From NCBI RefSeq assembly GCF_003627755.1, contig NZ_CP032695.1:1798001-1862000 (forward strand): a stretch of 64,000 nt of DNA. Direction: 5' to 3'. Source of the stretch: Rhizobium jaguaris (GTDB lineage: Bacteria; Pseudomonadota; Alphaproteobacteria; Rhizobiales; Rhizobiaceae). Below the pieces are notes generated by a model. The model was not told the origin of the DNA, ran no database searches, and was given only the letters and a program-made list of their open reading frames with translations. The number at the start of each line of letters is the position of its first letter. The first letter of the stretch is position 1. A program made the position numbers and the translations under genes. Shown here piece by piece: positions 44,113 through 52,310 of this stretch.

Positions 44113-45417
44113 GTGGGTTTCCAGGAAATCTTCATAGAAACTGAGGCTTGGATCCGGACTGTTCTTCTTAACGCATGGACACTCTACCAGTGCGGATTGA
44201 TTGCCTTAGGTTTCCTACTTTCGGCATTCGCTGCGAAACGAGTAGAGCCGATCTTCGAAGCGCGCGCACGCAAAATCAAGGGAAATCCGGACCTGCTGCG
44301 CGTTATTGTCGCTTTCCTGAGACGCCTGCGTTGGCTCTTCCTGATTGTGTGGTTGTGGTTGGTGGAAGGGGCTCTATCGCGTTATGCATGGCCCTCCCAT
44401 CGATGGCTTGTCGAAACTGCGCTGACACTTACGGCGGCATGGTTCGTCGTAGCGGTGCTAACGAGGATCATCCGCAATCAGACCCTCGCACGCATCGTCG
44501 CGATTGCCAGCTGGTCTTATATTGCCCTCTACACCGTCGGGCTTGACGGCGCCGTCTTTGGGGCTCTCGACAGTGCTGCACTCAGGATCGGCGCGGTGAA
44601 GCTTTCACTGCTCTTGATCATGAAAGCCGTCGTTCTGGCGGTTGCGCTGGTCTGGCTCGCCGTACTGACTGGAAACGTTTCTTCTCATTGGGTTCAACGG
44701 TCCACGGACCTTTCTCCCTCCTTCAAGGTACTCATCAGCAAACTCATCAAGATCGGCTTGATCATACTGGCAGGGGCAATCGCGCTGTCGGCCACAGGAA
44801 TCGACCTTACGGCCCTCACCGTGTTCTCAGGCGCGGTGGGCGTCGGTATCGGTTTCGGTTTACAGAAGGTTGTGTCGAATTTCATCTCCGGTGTCATCAT
44901 TCTGCTCGACAAGTCCATCAAGCCGGGGGACACGATTTCGCTCGGGGAAACTTTCGGCTCGATCAGGGACCTGCGCTCCCGTTTCGTCTCGGTGATCACC
45001 AGAGACGGCAAGGAATATCTCATCCCGAATGAGGACTTTATCTCGCAGCAAGTGGTGAACTGGTCGTTTTCCAGCGACTTCGTCCGTATCGAAGTCGATT
45101 TTGGAACTTCCTATGACAGCGACCCGCACGATGTTGTGCGTATCGCCATAGAAACGGCACAGAAGATCCCCCGGATCACGAATACCTATTCTGCGCCGGT
45201 ATGCTGGATGACGGCCTTCGGATCGTCTTCGCTCGATTTCAAGTTGAGGTTCTGGATTTCTGATCCAAGCAATGGGCTGACCAACATCCGGGGCGAGGTA
45301 CTAATGGCGTTATGGGACGCCTTCAAGCAAGAAGGCATTTCGATCCCCTTCCCGCACCGCGAGATCATCATGAAGACTCCCGTCGAAATTGCTGAGCGTC
45401 CCTCTCAGCCGGGATAG
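44113..45417 (+). CDS. MscS-family mechanosensitive ion channel (GTG start)
   Basis: 434 residues. Four to five hydrophobic helices (about 20-245) precede the MscS core. The pore helix and its Gly/Ala-rich stretch are visible in VFSGAVGVGIGFGLQKVVSN (about 237-256), followed by FISGVIILLDKSIKPGDTISLG and the cytoplasmic beta and vestibule domains to the end. It would release solutes on hypo-osmotic shock. Translation begins at the GTG at 44113 after AGAGGGGGCTAGGCG. No operon partner is evident. Confidence 0.9.
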   Translation: MGFQEIFIETEAWIRTVLLNAWTLYQCGLIALGFLLSAFAAKRVEPIFEARARKIKGNPDLLRVIVAFLRRLRWLFLIVWLWLVEGALSRYAWPSHRWLVETALTLTAAWFVVAVLTRIIRNQTLARIVAIASWSYIALYTVGLDGAVFGALDSAALRIGAVKLSLLLIMKAVVLAVALVWLAVLTGNVSSHWVQRSTDLSPSFKVLISKLIKIGLIILAGAIALSATGIDLTALTVFSGAVGVGIGFGLQKVVSNFISGVIILLDKSIKPGDTISLGETFGSIRDLRSRFVSVITRDGKEYLIPNEDFISQQVVNWSFSSDFVRIEVDFGTSYDSDPHDVVRIAIETAQKIPRITNTYSAPVCWMTAFGSSSLDFKLRFWISDPSNGLTNIRGEVLMALWDAFKQEGISIPFPHREIIMKTPVEIAERPSQPG

Positions 45418-45768
45418 AGCACTCGCTGCATCGTCTTAGCCAGCGGCTACAAGACATTGACGCCAAGTGAGGTGGACGTATGACCGACTTTTCAGTGAGG
45501 GAAGGCGGTCGCAAGCGACAGCCGTGTGAAAGGATCGAGAAGTCTCTGTCATGTGCCGGCTGGTGTTCGCCTCACGCTTCAGCCTGTTCGAAACTGGATC
45601 TCTTCCAATCTCTAAAAGCTTTTCCAGTGGGGCCCCTTACAAGCCGCGGCACGTCGCCGGCTTTTGATTGAACTTACGAAGATAGAAGCAAAATACTGGC
45701 GGCGAAGACAGCCTCAGCCGTCCTCGCTTAACGAGACACCGAGTCGTCAAGTGGTGGATAGCGTCAGA
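45418..45768. other. Gene-free stretch holding a reductase-end relic
   Basis: About 350 bases between the channel and tyrosinase genes. A 63-codon frame at 45480-45671 has no family features and runs into the duplicated reductase end, so it is not called. The recognisable content is the relic at 45631-45740. Confidence 0.6.
45631..45740 (+). pseudogene. Decayed copy of the aldo/keto reductase 3' end and terminator region
   Basis: 45631-45673 matches 43632-43674 at 41 of 43 bases, covering the reductase codons for APYKP-HVAGF, the TGA and the following TTGAAC. Beyond it, similarity continues in pieces (GGCGAAGAC, CGTC-TCGC, AACGAGACA, GAG-TCGTCA) to about 45740, equivalent to the reductase terminator region. 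No further reductase sequence is found upstream of 45631. It is a remnant of a second copy left by recombination or deletion. Confidence 0.75.
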
Positions 45769-46632
45769 TCAGGCATAACTGTAACCGAGATCCGTCGGGG
45801 CGAGGATCTGCTTGACGGTCCACGTTTCTCTCCAAGGTGATGGATTGCCCCGTGCATTGAACACCAGCTTGGAGCCAAGGTCGTAACCCTTCGCTCCCGT
45901 CTCCGGACTGTAGGGAGGCATCGTTGGATGCTGAACTTTCCAGCGCTCCCAAAGCAGGTCCAAGAATGCGTGATGGAGGAAGAAGACCGGATCATTTGGC
46001 GAAGTCGCATCCGCCATGTTTCCGCCAACCCAACGATGAACCGGATTGTGCAAAACGCCTTCGGACACGCGTTCGAAGCTGGACGGACCAGGCGAATAGG
46101 GCGTTTTTGCCAAACCTGCCGAAATATCGCTGAGTGTCGGAAGCCAGGATGTGGCGTCTTCACCAAACTCTCTTCGAAGGCCGGGGTCCCCGGCCGGACC
46201 GTCCCACACCCGGATTGGGAATTGACCTCCGCTGTAAGCGAATGGACCAGTGGTGACGTGACCTCCCTGTGTTGCATCACCATCGCCACCGAGGAAATCC
46301 GGCGTGAAAGGATTGCTCGTACCCGAGTACTCCCAGTCCCAATACGGCAGGGTGATCGAAGTGTCATTGACCGCCGTTTGGAGAGCAAGCTCGAATTGGC
46401 GGAGAAGGATGCGGTGCCAAGGATAGAACAAGGGGCCGCCATGTGGCATGGGCATGATCATTGCCGGTCCACTCACCATCGCATTTTTGTGAACCTCGAC
46501 AAAGTCATCGTAGCGCTTTTGGGCGCCGGGATGTAGCACGCTATCTACATTATTCTTGAGCGCCAGTACCGCATCGACGAATGCTGTCTTCTGAGATGAA
46601 CTAAGATCTCTATGATTTCTTCGCAGATCCAC
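45769..46632 (-). CDS. Tyrosinase family type-3 copper protein (GTG start)
   Basis: 287 residues. The CuA ligands are His48, His64 and His73 (EVHKNAM, MPHGGPLFYPWHRILLRQFE). The CuB ligands are His195, His199 and one of His220/His221 (LHNPVHRWVGG, DPVFFLHHAFLDLLW). It would hydroxylate monophenols and oxidise o-diphenols to quinones, as in melanin formation or detoxification of plant phenolics. There is no signal peptide and no caddie-protein gene beside it. The start is GTG at 46632 with GGGAGGAAA upstream. It resembles Streptomyces-type tyrosinases more than the much larger enzyme often described from Rhizobium. Confidence 0.92.
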   Translation of the reverse strand: MDLRRNHRDLSSSQKTAFVDAVLALKNNVDSVLHPGAQKRYDDFVEVHKNAMVSGPAMIMPMPHGGPLFYPWHRILLRQFELALQTAVNDTSITLPYWDWEYSGTSNPFTPDFLGGDGDATQGGHVTTGPFAYSGGQFPIRVWDGPAGDPGLRREFGEDATSWLPTLSDISAGLAKTPYSPGPSSFERVSEGVLHNPVHRWVGGNMADATSPNDPVFFLHHAFLDLLWERWKVQHPTMPPYSPETGAKGYDLGSKLVFNARGNPSPWRETWTVKQILAPTDLGYSYA

Positions 46633-46715
46633 TCGAGTTTCCTCCCAAAATGAGGAAACAACTATAAATTTATATTTCTGAAATTCGATACATCATTTTG
46701 GGTAAGGGCACGCGG

Positions 46716-47480
46716 TCACCCTGACCGCAAAACGAAACGGCGGTTGCTTTTTTGCACCGGGCGCGCGTCGTCTTGGTAGAGCTTGGCGAATGCGGCCACA
46801 CTGTCGGCGGAGGCCTGGATCGGGTGGGTCAGCAAGAGCCAATCGACATCCTCGCTGCACGGCGGGGTCGTGAGCGAACCGGAATAGCGGTAATAGGTCA
46901 ATTTCGGCGGCAAGAGTCCGTTTGGGTTGATTGCGGCGTCAATCTTGACCGGGGCGCCCTCCGTTACCGGCATAGTAGATACGATCTTGTCGAAGACTGC
47001 GTTTGCCCTGCCGTTCTCGATCAGTACGCCGACAACCGCGAGTGCACCCGCGGCATTCGCGTGCACGAAATGTACTTCCATCGGGTAGGTTTTGCCGTTG
47101 ATCTGGTGCTCACTCGGATGATGGAAATGAAACTGAACGAGCTTGTACTCGCCACCGGGAGCGATGAGCCTAGAGCCGTTGGCGACGTTCACCTGGATTG
47201 TATGGCCATTGTTGACGATGGCGTCGGCACGCTTCGACCAGTTAATCCCAAGCGGCGGGAGGGTCGCCCTGATGGGATCGACGATGTTAATCGGCGATTG
47301 CTGAGTTCCGACCGAGCAGGCCGCGTTGGCCGCGTCAAGCTCCGCCCATTCGTTCGGCCCGCCATGCCCTTCGTAGCTCCAGTGAGTGTCTGCGGCAAAG
47401 GCATTGCAAGCACAAATGGAAGAAAATGCTGCCACCGCAGGCGTGCATCCGAGCCCCGCAATGAATTCCCGCCGTCGCAT
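46716..47480 (-). CDS. Alpha-class carbonic anhydrase with Tat signal
   Basis: Interconverts CO2 and bicarbonate in the periplasm. 254 residues. A twin-arginine signal (MRRREFIAGLG) with a hydrophobic stretch ends near FAA-DT, residue 30. The mature enzyme begins HWSYEGHGGPNEWAEL and contains QQSPINI, the zinc ligands in LVQFHFHHPSEH and MEVHFVH, and the C-terminal SLTTPPCSEDVDWLL. The disulphide cysteines of alpha enzymes are present (ANAACS and PPCSE). The frame is open to 47597, but the ATG at 47480 has GGAGG and starts the signal. Tat export implies folding or zinc loading in the cytoplasm. It is 83 bases upstream of the tyrosinase on the same strand. Confidence 0.92.
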   Translation of the reverse strand: MRRREFIAGLGCTPAVAAFSSICACNAFAADTHWSYEGHGGPNEWAELDAANAACSVGTQQSPINIVDPIRATLPPLGINWSKRADAIVNNGHTIQVNVANGSRLIAPGGEYKLVQFHFHHPSEHQINGKTYPMEVHFVHANAAGALAVVGVLIENGRANAVFDKIVSTMPVTEGAPVKIDAAINPNGLLPPKLTYYRYSGSLTTPPCSEDVDWLLLTHPIQASADSVAAFAKLYQDDARPVQKSNRRFVLRSG

Positions 47481-47632
47481 AGCCGAACCTCCGCCCTTGA
47501 TCCTGGAAACATATCGCAATCCAGGCGGTGCGGGAACCTGATTTAACCGCCCTAAAGAAGGCGTCGTCGTGCTCTGATTCGTCCGGCTCTGGCCCAAATT
47601 GAAAGGTGCGGATCCAGGCTACCGGTGCGGGA

Positions 47633-48841
47633 CTAATCTTCTAATCTTTTCCAATATCGCGAATATTCATCGGTCTTGCCGATGGCATGGATCACACCGT
47701 GCAGCTCGGCCAGGCCTTTCAACCGCCCGATCAGCGAATAACCGGGGTTGGTCGGTTTGTCGACATCGTCGCCGATCAGATGCCCATGGTCGGGGCGCAT
47801 CGGAATAAGGTGATCCGGCCGGCCCCCGGTGCGGCGACGAGCCTCCTCCGCCAGAAGCGTACGCAGGATCGCGTACATATCGCTGCGGCCTTCCAGATGG
47901 GCGGCTTCGACAAAAGAGCCGTCCGGTTCGATCGCCACATCGCGCAGATGGGCGAAATTGATGCGCGGCGCAAATTCGCGCGCCATAGCGAGCACATCAT
48001 TGTCGGCACGCGAACCCAGGGAACCGACGCAAAGCGTCAGGCCGTTGGCCGGATGATCGACGCTGCTGACGATACGACGCAGATCGTCTGCCGTCGAAAC
48101 CACCCGCGGCAGGCCGAAGAGCGAAATCGGAGGATCGTCGGGGTGAATGGCGAGCCGTGCTCCAACTTCGGCAGCGACCGGTACGACCTCACGCAGAAAA
48201 TCGTCGAGGCTCGCCTGCAAATCCTCCGTCGTCACTCCATCGAAGGACTCAATGGCCGCACGGATGGCCTCACGGCCATAGCTGTCCTCGCCGCCCGGAA
48301 GACCGGCGATAATATTGCTCTCCAGTCGGCGAACTGCCTCCTCCGAGAGCCCCTTCAATCGCTCCTCGGCACGCTGCAAAAGCTCCGGCCCATAGTTTGC
48401 CTCGGCACCTTTTCTGCGCAGGATAAAAACGTCATAGGCGACGAATTCCACCATGTCGAAACGAAGGGCCAGCGCTGTCGTCGGCATCTCGAAGCGCAGG
48501 TCCGTGCGGGTCCAGTCGACCACCGGCATGAAGTTGTAGCAGATCGTCTTGATGCCGGATCGAGCGAGATTGACCAGTGTGTCCTTCCAGACGCCGATCG
48601 CCTGGAGAGCCCCGGCGCCACCGAGCTTGATGACGCTCGGGACCGGGATCGATTCGCAGACGCTCCAACGCATGCCCGCCGCCTCCACCAAGGTCTTGCG
48701 CGCCTCGATCTCTTCCGGCGTCCATACGCGGGAATAGGAGATTTCGTGGAGCGCGGTCACGATGCCCGTTGCCCCGCCCTGACGTGCGTGAATGAGTGGA
48801 ACGAGATCCTTCGGTCCGAACCACCGCCAACAGCTCTCCAT
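47633..48841 (-). CDS. uxuA: Mannonate dehydratase
   Basis: Dehydrates D-mannonate to 2-keto-3-deoxy-D-gluconate. The 402-residue TIM-barrel UxuA protein shows the family landmarks MESCWRWFGP, ICYNFMPVVDWTRTDL, LAIHPDDPP, LCVGSLGSRADND, FAHLRDV and PMRPDHGHL (metal-site His and Cys residues). GGGAGG precedes the ATG. It is divergent from a GntR-family gene, across a 122-bp region with an inverted pair of 11-bp operator copies. The opposite arm carries GH2 and GH94 glycan enzymes. No UxuB-type mannonate reductase is in the window. Confidence 0.94.
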   Translation of the reverse strand: MESCWRWFGPKDLVPLIHARQGGATGIVTALHEISYSRVWTPEEIEARKTLVEAAGMRWSVCESIPVPSVIKLGGAGALQAIGVWKDTLVNLARSGIKTICYNFMPVVDWTRTDLRFEMPTTALALRFDMVEFVAYDVFILRRKGAEANYGPELLQRAEERLKGLSEEAVRRLESNIIAGLPGGEDSYGREAIRAAIESFDGVTTEDLQASLDDFLREVVPVAAEVGARLAIHPDDPPISLFGLPRVVSTADDLRRIVSSVDHPANGLTLCVGSLGSRADNDVLAMAREFAPRINFAHLRDVAIEPDGSFVEAAHLEGRSDMYAILRTLLAEEARRRTGGRPDHLIPMRPDHGHLIGDDVDKPTNPGYSLIGRLKGLAELHGVIHAIGKTDEYSRYWKRLED

Positions 48842-48857
48842 GCAATGCCTCCCTTAT

Positions 48858-48931
48858 TTGTTGGTCAACATATCGCCGTGTCAGCGAAAGTCCATCCTCA
48901 TGTATGCTTGACATCCCTTATTGACCAACAA
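48858..48931. promoter_or_regulatory. Inverted operator pair between uxuA and the GntR gene
   Basis: TTGTTGGTCAA (48858-48868) and its exact reverse complement TTGACCAACAA (48921-48931). The first lies 17 bases before the uxuA start. The second sits between a TTGACA -35 box (48908-48913) and a possible -10 TATCCT (48932-48937) of the rightward promoter. The TTGGTCAA core resembles FadR/UxuR-type GntR sites. One regulator controlling both arms is the simplest reading. Confidence 0.65.
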
Positions 48932-48963
48932 TATCCTCTTTGTGGGTTGGAGGACGCGTGACA

Positions 48964-49671
48964 ATGGAAACCGCAGAGATCGAGGATAAGGGATCGGCGG
49001 TGGACCATGCGGTCGATGCGATCCGGCAGTTGATGCGTGAGCGCAATCTCGGGGTCGGCGACGCCCTGCCGTCGGAAATCGAGCTGGCGGCGATGTTCAA
49101 CAGCAGCCGCAACACCGTGCGCGAAGCGATCCGCATCCTGAAGGCCTACGGCATCGTCGAAAGCAGACAGAAGGTCGGCGCCGTCATCACCGACCGCCGT
49201 CAACAGGCGCTGATGGAGCTGTTTTCTTTCGCGCTCGACATTTCAGCCGAGAGCTTCCTGGACATCCAGGGTTTTCGTCGGCTGATCGAGGTCAATCTCT
49301 CCGATCTTCTGTTCGAAAATATCGACAATGCCGGCATTGCCAGGCTGGAAGCAATCAACGACGCCATGAAGCAGGCACCAGAACTTTCCGACGCCGCCGA
49401 ATGCGACTTCAAGTTCCATGCCGAACTGGTGAGCCTCGCCGACAATCGCACGCTATCCCAAGTCTATGGCATTCTGCAGCCGCTGCTGCAGCGGCTGATG
49501 GAGGCCGGCAAGCGCTCCCGCGACGCGGTCGAAAGCTCCTATGACGAACATTGCGATATCATCGCCGCATTGAAAAAGCAGGACCGCATCGCCTATGCCT
49601 ATCACATGAACCGTCATCTTCACGCCGGGCTGCAATTCATAGAGCCTTCCAAAGAGCCACGGCAGATTTGA
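48964..49671 (+). CDS. GntR-family (FadR/UxuR-like, FCD) transcriptional regulator
   Basis: 235 residues. The N-terminal winged helix includes LGVGDALPSEIELAAMFNSSRNTVREAIRILKAYGIVESRQKVGAVI (about 28-74). An FCD domain follows, with D-x-x-F-H in ECDFKFHAELV and the distal His in YAYHMNRHLHAGL. It presumably binds an aldonate or uronate and represses uxuA and its own operon. ATG 48964 is called; an in-frame GTG at 48958 is closer to the GGAGG site and is also possible. The beta-mannosidase gene starts 30 bases downstream, so the two are co-transcribed. Confidence 0.9.
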   Translation: METAEIEDKGSAVDHAVDAIRQLMRERNLGVGDALPSEIELAAMFNSSRNTVREAIRILKAYGIVESRQKVGAVITDRRQQALMELFSFALDISAESFLDIQGFRRLIEVNLSDLLFENIDNAGIARLEAINDAMKQAPELSDAAECDFKFHAELVSLADNRTLSQVYGILQPLLQRLMEAGKRSRDAVESSYDEHCDIIAALKKQDRIAYAYHMNRHLHAGLQFIEPSKEPRQI

Positions 49672-49701
49672 CACATTCCACTTCATGACGGACCGATAAA
49701 C

Positions 49702-52212
49702 ATGAAGAAACTGGCACTCGACACCGGCTGGACCGTTTCCCGCCTTCACGCACCTTCGACCGCCCCCTCGCTACCGGCGACGATCCCGGCAATGGTGCCG
49801 GGAAATGTGCATCTCGATCTCTTGTCGGCCCGGCTCATCACCGACCCCTATCTCGATATCAACGAGATCTCCCAGGACTGGATCGGCCGCTCTGCCTGGC
49901 GTTATCGGATGGCTTTCGACTGGGACGACCACGAGGCGGATCGTATCGATCTCTCCTGCCTCGGGCTCGATACGGCGGCGCGTCTGGAACTGAATGGCGT
50001 GCTGCTTGGGGAAACGCGCAACATGCATCGCAGCTATCGCTTCGATATTCGCGAGCATCTCAAGGACGGCCGGAACGAGCTCATCGTCGATTTTGATTCC
50101 GCCTATGCCCACGGAGAGGCGGTTCGCAGCGCTCTCGGTTCGGCCGCAGATATTCCGGCCAACTATCCCGGCCCCAGCCATCTCATCCGCAAGATGGCCT
50201 GCAATTTCGGCTGGGACTGGGGTCCGACGGTTGTTACATCGGGCATATGGAAGCCAATCGCCATCGAGAGCTGGTCGAAGGCCCGTCTCAGCACCGTTCG
50301 CCCTGAAATCACGCTGCAGGGCGGTGATGGCCTCGCGCGCCTGCGCATCGAGATCGAATGGGCTGCCGAGGGCGTGGATAGCGCGGCTCTGGTGATGTCG
50401 ATCGGCGGCAAGCGTTCTGAGGTGCGGATTGCGCAAGGCGAAACGCATGCCCTGGTGGAATGCCGGATCGACAATCCGCAAGTCTGGTGGCCACATGGAC
50501 TAGGGGACCAGCCGCTTTACGATCTCGATCTTCACCTGTTGGGTTCCGATGGTGCAACCCTCGACCGCTGGCAACGCCGCGTTGGCTTCCGATCCGTGCG
50601 CCTAGACACCACGGCTGACGAAATCGGCTCCGCCTTTACCATCGTCGTCAACGATGTGCCGGTCTTTGCCCGCGGCGCCAACTGGATTCCGGAGGATTGC
50701 TTCCTTCCGCGTGTGACTCAGGAACGCTACCGCGAGCGGATCGGCCAGGCGCGCGATGCCAATATAAACATTCTCCGCGTATGGGGCGGCGGCATTTACG
50801 AGACCGATGCCTTCTACGAGGAATGCGATGCCGTCGGCATCATGGCCTGGCAGGATTTCCTGTTCGCCTGCGCCGCCTATCCAGAGGACGAGCCGGTCTA
50901 TAGCGAGGTCGAAGCGGAGGCTCGCGAGGCGATCACCCGGCTGATGCCGCACCCCTCGCTGATGCTCTGGAACGGCAACAATGAAAACATCTGGGGCTAT
51001 TTCGACTGGGGCTGGCAGGAAGTGCTCGGCAATCGCCCCTGGGGCGCCGGTTATTATCTCGACCTGCTGCCGAAACTCGTCGCCGAAATCGATCCGACAC
51101 GGCCTTATTGGCCCGGAAGCCCCTATTCGGGCTCGATGGAAATTGCACCTAATGCCGACGAGCATGGCTGCAAGCACATCTGGGACGTCTGGAACGAGGT
51201 CGGATACGAGACCTACCGCAATTATGTCCCGCGTTTCTGCTCCGAATTCGGCTGGCAGGCACCGCCGACCTACGCCACGCTTACCGCATCCGTGCGCGAG
51301 AAAAATCGAGCGCCCGCCTCCCCCGGCGTTCTGCATCACCAGAAGGCAACCAGCGGCAACGACAAGCTGCTCAAGGGATTGGAAGATTGGTTTCCCGCCC
51401 CGGAAAGCTTCGACGACTGGCTCTTTGTCACGCAGCTCAACCAGGCGCGCGCCATCAGCGTCGGCGTCGACCATATGCGATCGCATCGCCCCACCTGCAT
51501 GGGCACGATCGTCTGGCAGCTCAACGACTGCTGGCCGGTGACCTCCTGGGCAGCGGTCGACGGTGCCGGACGGAAGAAGCCGCTCTGGTACGCGCTGCGC
51601 AACAGCTACGCACCGCACTTCCTGACCATCCAGCCGCGTGGCAACAGTCTCTCCGCCGTCGCCGTCAACGACACGACCTTGTTTTGGCGCGTACCCCTCA
51701 CCGTCGAGCGTTTCGATTTCAGCGGCACGCTTCTCGCCCGCCATTCCGTCTGGCGCATTCTCTGCGACCGCTTCGAAGCCACTGAGATATCGATACCTAA
51801 GGATGTGGCCACGCCGGGCGATCCTGATCGAGAGTTCCTGCGCGCCCGCCTTGGCGATGCCGAGGCCTGGTGGTTCTTCGAAAAGGATATGAAACTGCAA
51901 TATCCGCAGCCTCGCTTCGAGCTCCAGGCCGAACAGACCACCGATGGCCTAGCCGTCACGGTTACGGCGCAATCCTTCCTGCGCGATCTCTGCCTGTTTG
52001 CCGATCGCATCAGCCCGAGTGCCGAGGTCGACGACATGTTGGTCAACTTGATGCCGGGCGAGAGCAAGACGTTCCGCATCAAGGGTATGTCGAAGGAGGC
52101 TTGGGACGATGCCGATCTTTCCTCCGTTGTGCGCACGGCCAATCAGGTTGCACATACCCCAGGCTCGGTGGTGACGGAATTCGCCGGTCACAAGTCGAAG
52201 CGGATCTCATGA
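49702..52212 (+). CDS. Beta-mannosidase-type glycoside hydrolase (GH2)
   Basis: 836 residues with the GH2 plan: sugar-binding N-terminal domain, immunoglobulin-like domain, TIM barrel and C-terminal beta domains. The acid/base Glu is residue 428 in LWNGNNEN and the nucleophile is Glu515 in FCSEFGWQ. The W-N-G-N-N-E form and RVWGGGIYE are those of beta-mannosidases rather than galactosidases or glucuronidases. No signal peptide is present, so it acts on imported oligosaccharides in the cytoplasm. It lies between the GntR gene and the GH94-like gene. Released mannose or mannosyl aldonate could feed the mannonate step. Confidence 0.9.
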   Translation: MKKLALDTGWTVSRLHAPSTAPSLPATIPAMVPGNVHLDLLSARLITDPYLDINEISQDWIGRSAWRYRMAFDWDDHEADRIDLSCLGLDTAARLELNGVLLGETRNMHRSYRFDIREHLKDGRNELIVDFDSAYAHGEAVRSALGSAADIPANYPGPSHLIRKMACNFGWDWGPTVVTSGIWKPIAIESWSKARLSTVRPEITLQGGDGLARLRIEIEWAAEGVDSAALVMSIGGKRSEVRIAQGETHALVECRIDNPQVWWPHGLGDQPLYDLDLHLLGSDGATLDRWQRRVGFRSVRLDTTADEIGSAFTIVVNDVPVFARGANWIPEDCFLPRVTQERYRERIGQARDANINILRVWGGGIYETDAFYEECDAVGIMAWQDFLFACAAYPEDEPVYSEVEAEAREAITRLMPHPSLMLWNGNNENIWGYFDWGWQEVLGNRPWGAGYYLDLLPKLVAEIDPTRPYWPGSPYSGSMEIAPNADEHGCKHIWDVWNEVGYETYRNYVPRFCSEFGWQAPPTYATLTASVREKNRAPASPGVLHHQKATSGNDKLLKGLEDWFPAPESFDDWLFVTQLNQARAISVGVDHMRSHRPTCMGTIVWQLNDCWPVTSWAAVDGAGRKKPLWYALRNSYAPHFLTIQPRGNSLSAVAVNDTTLFWRVPLTVERFDFSGTLLARHSVWRILCDRFEATEISIPKDVATPGDPDREFLRARLGDAEAWWFFEKDMKLQYPQPRFELQAEQTTDGLAVTVTAQSFLRDLCLFADRISPSAEVDDMLVNLMPGESKTFRIKGMSKEAWDDADLSSVVRTANQVAHTPGSVVTEFAGHKSKRIS

Positions 52213-52310
52213 AGGATTGCGGTCGGAAACGGCAAATTGCCTCCTATGATCAAGCGGCGGCTTGTGATCTAGTGCGCTTATCCGACCCATGAATCAGCGA
52301 GACACCGGCT

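Noticed and set aside
45480..45671. 63-codon plus-strand frame after the channel gene
   Set aside because: It ends in the duplicated reductase tail read in another frame and has no protein-like features.
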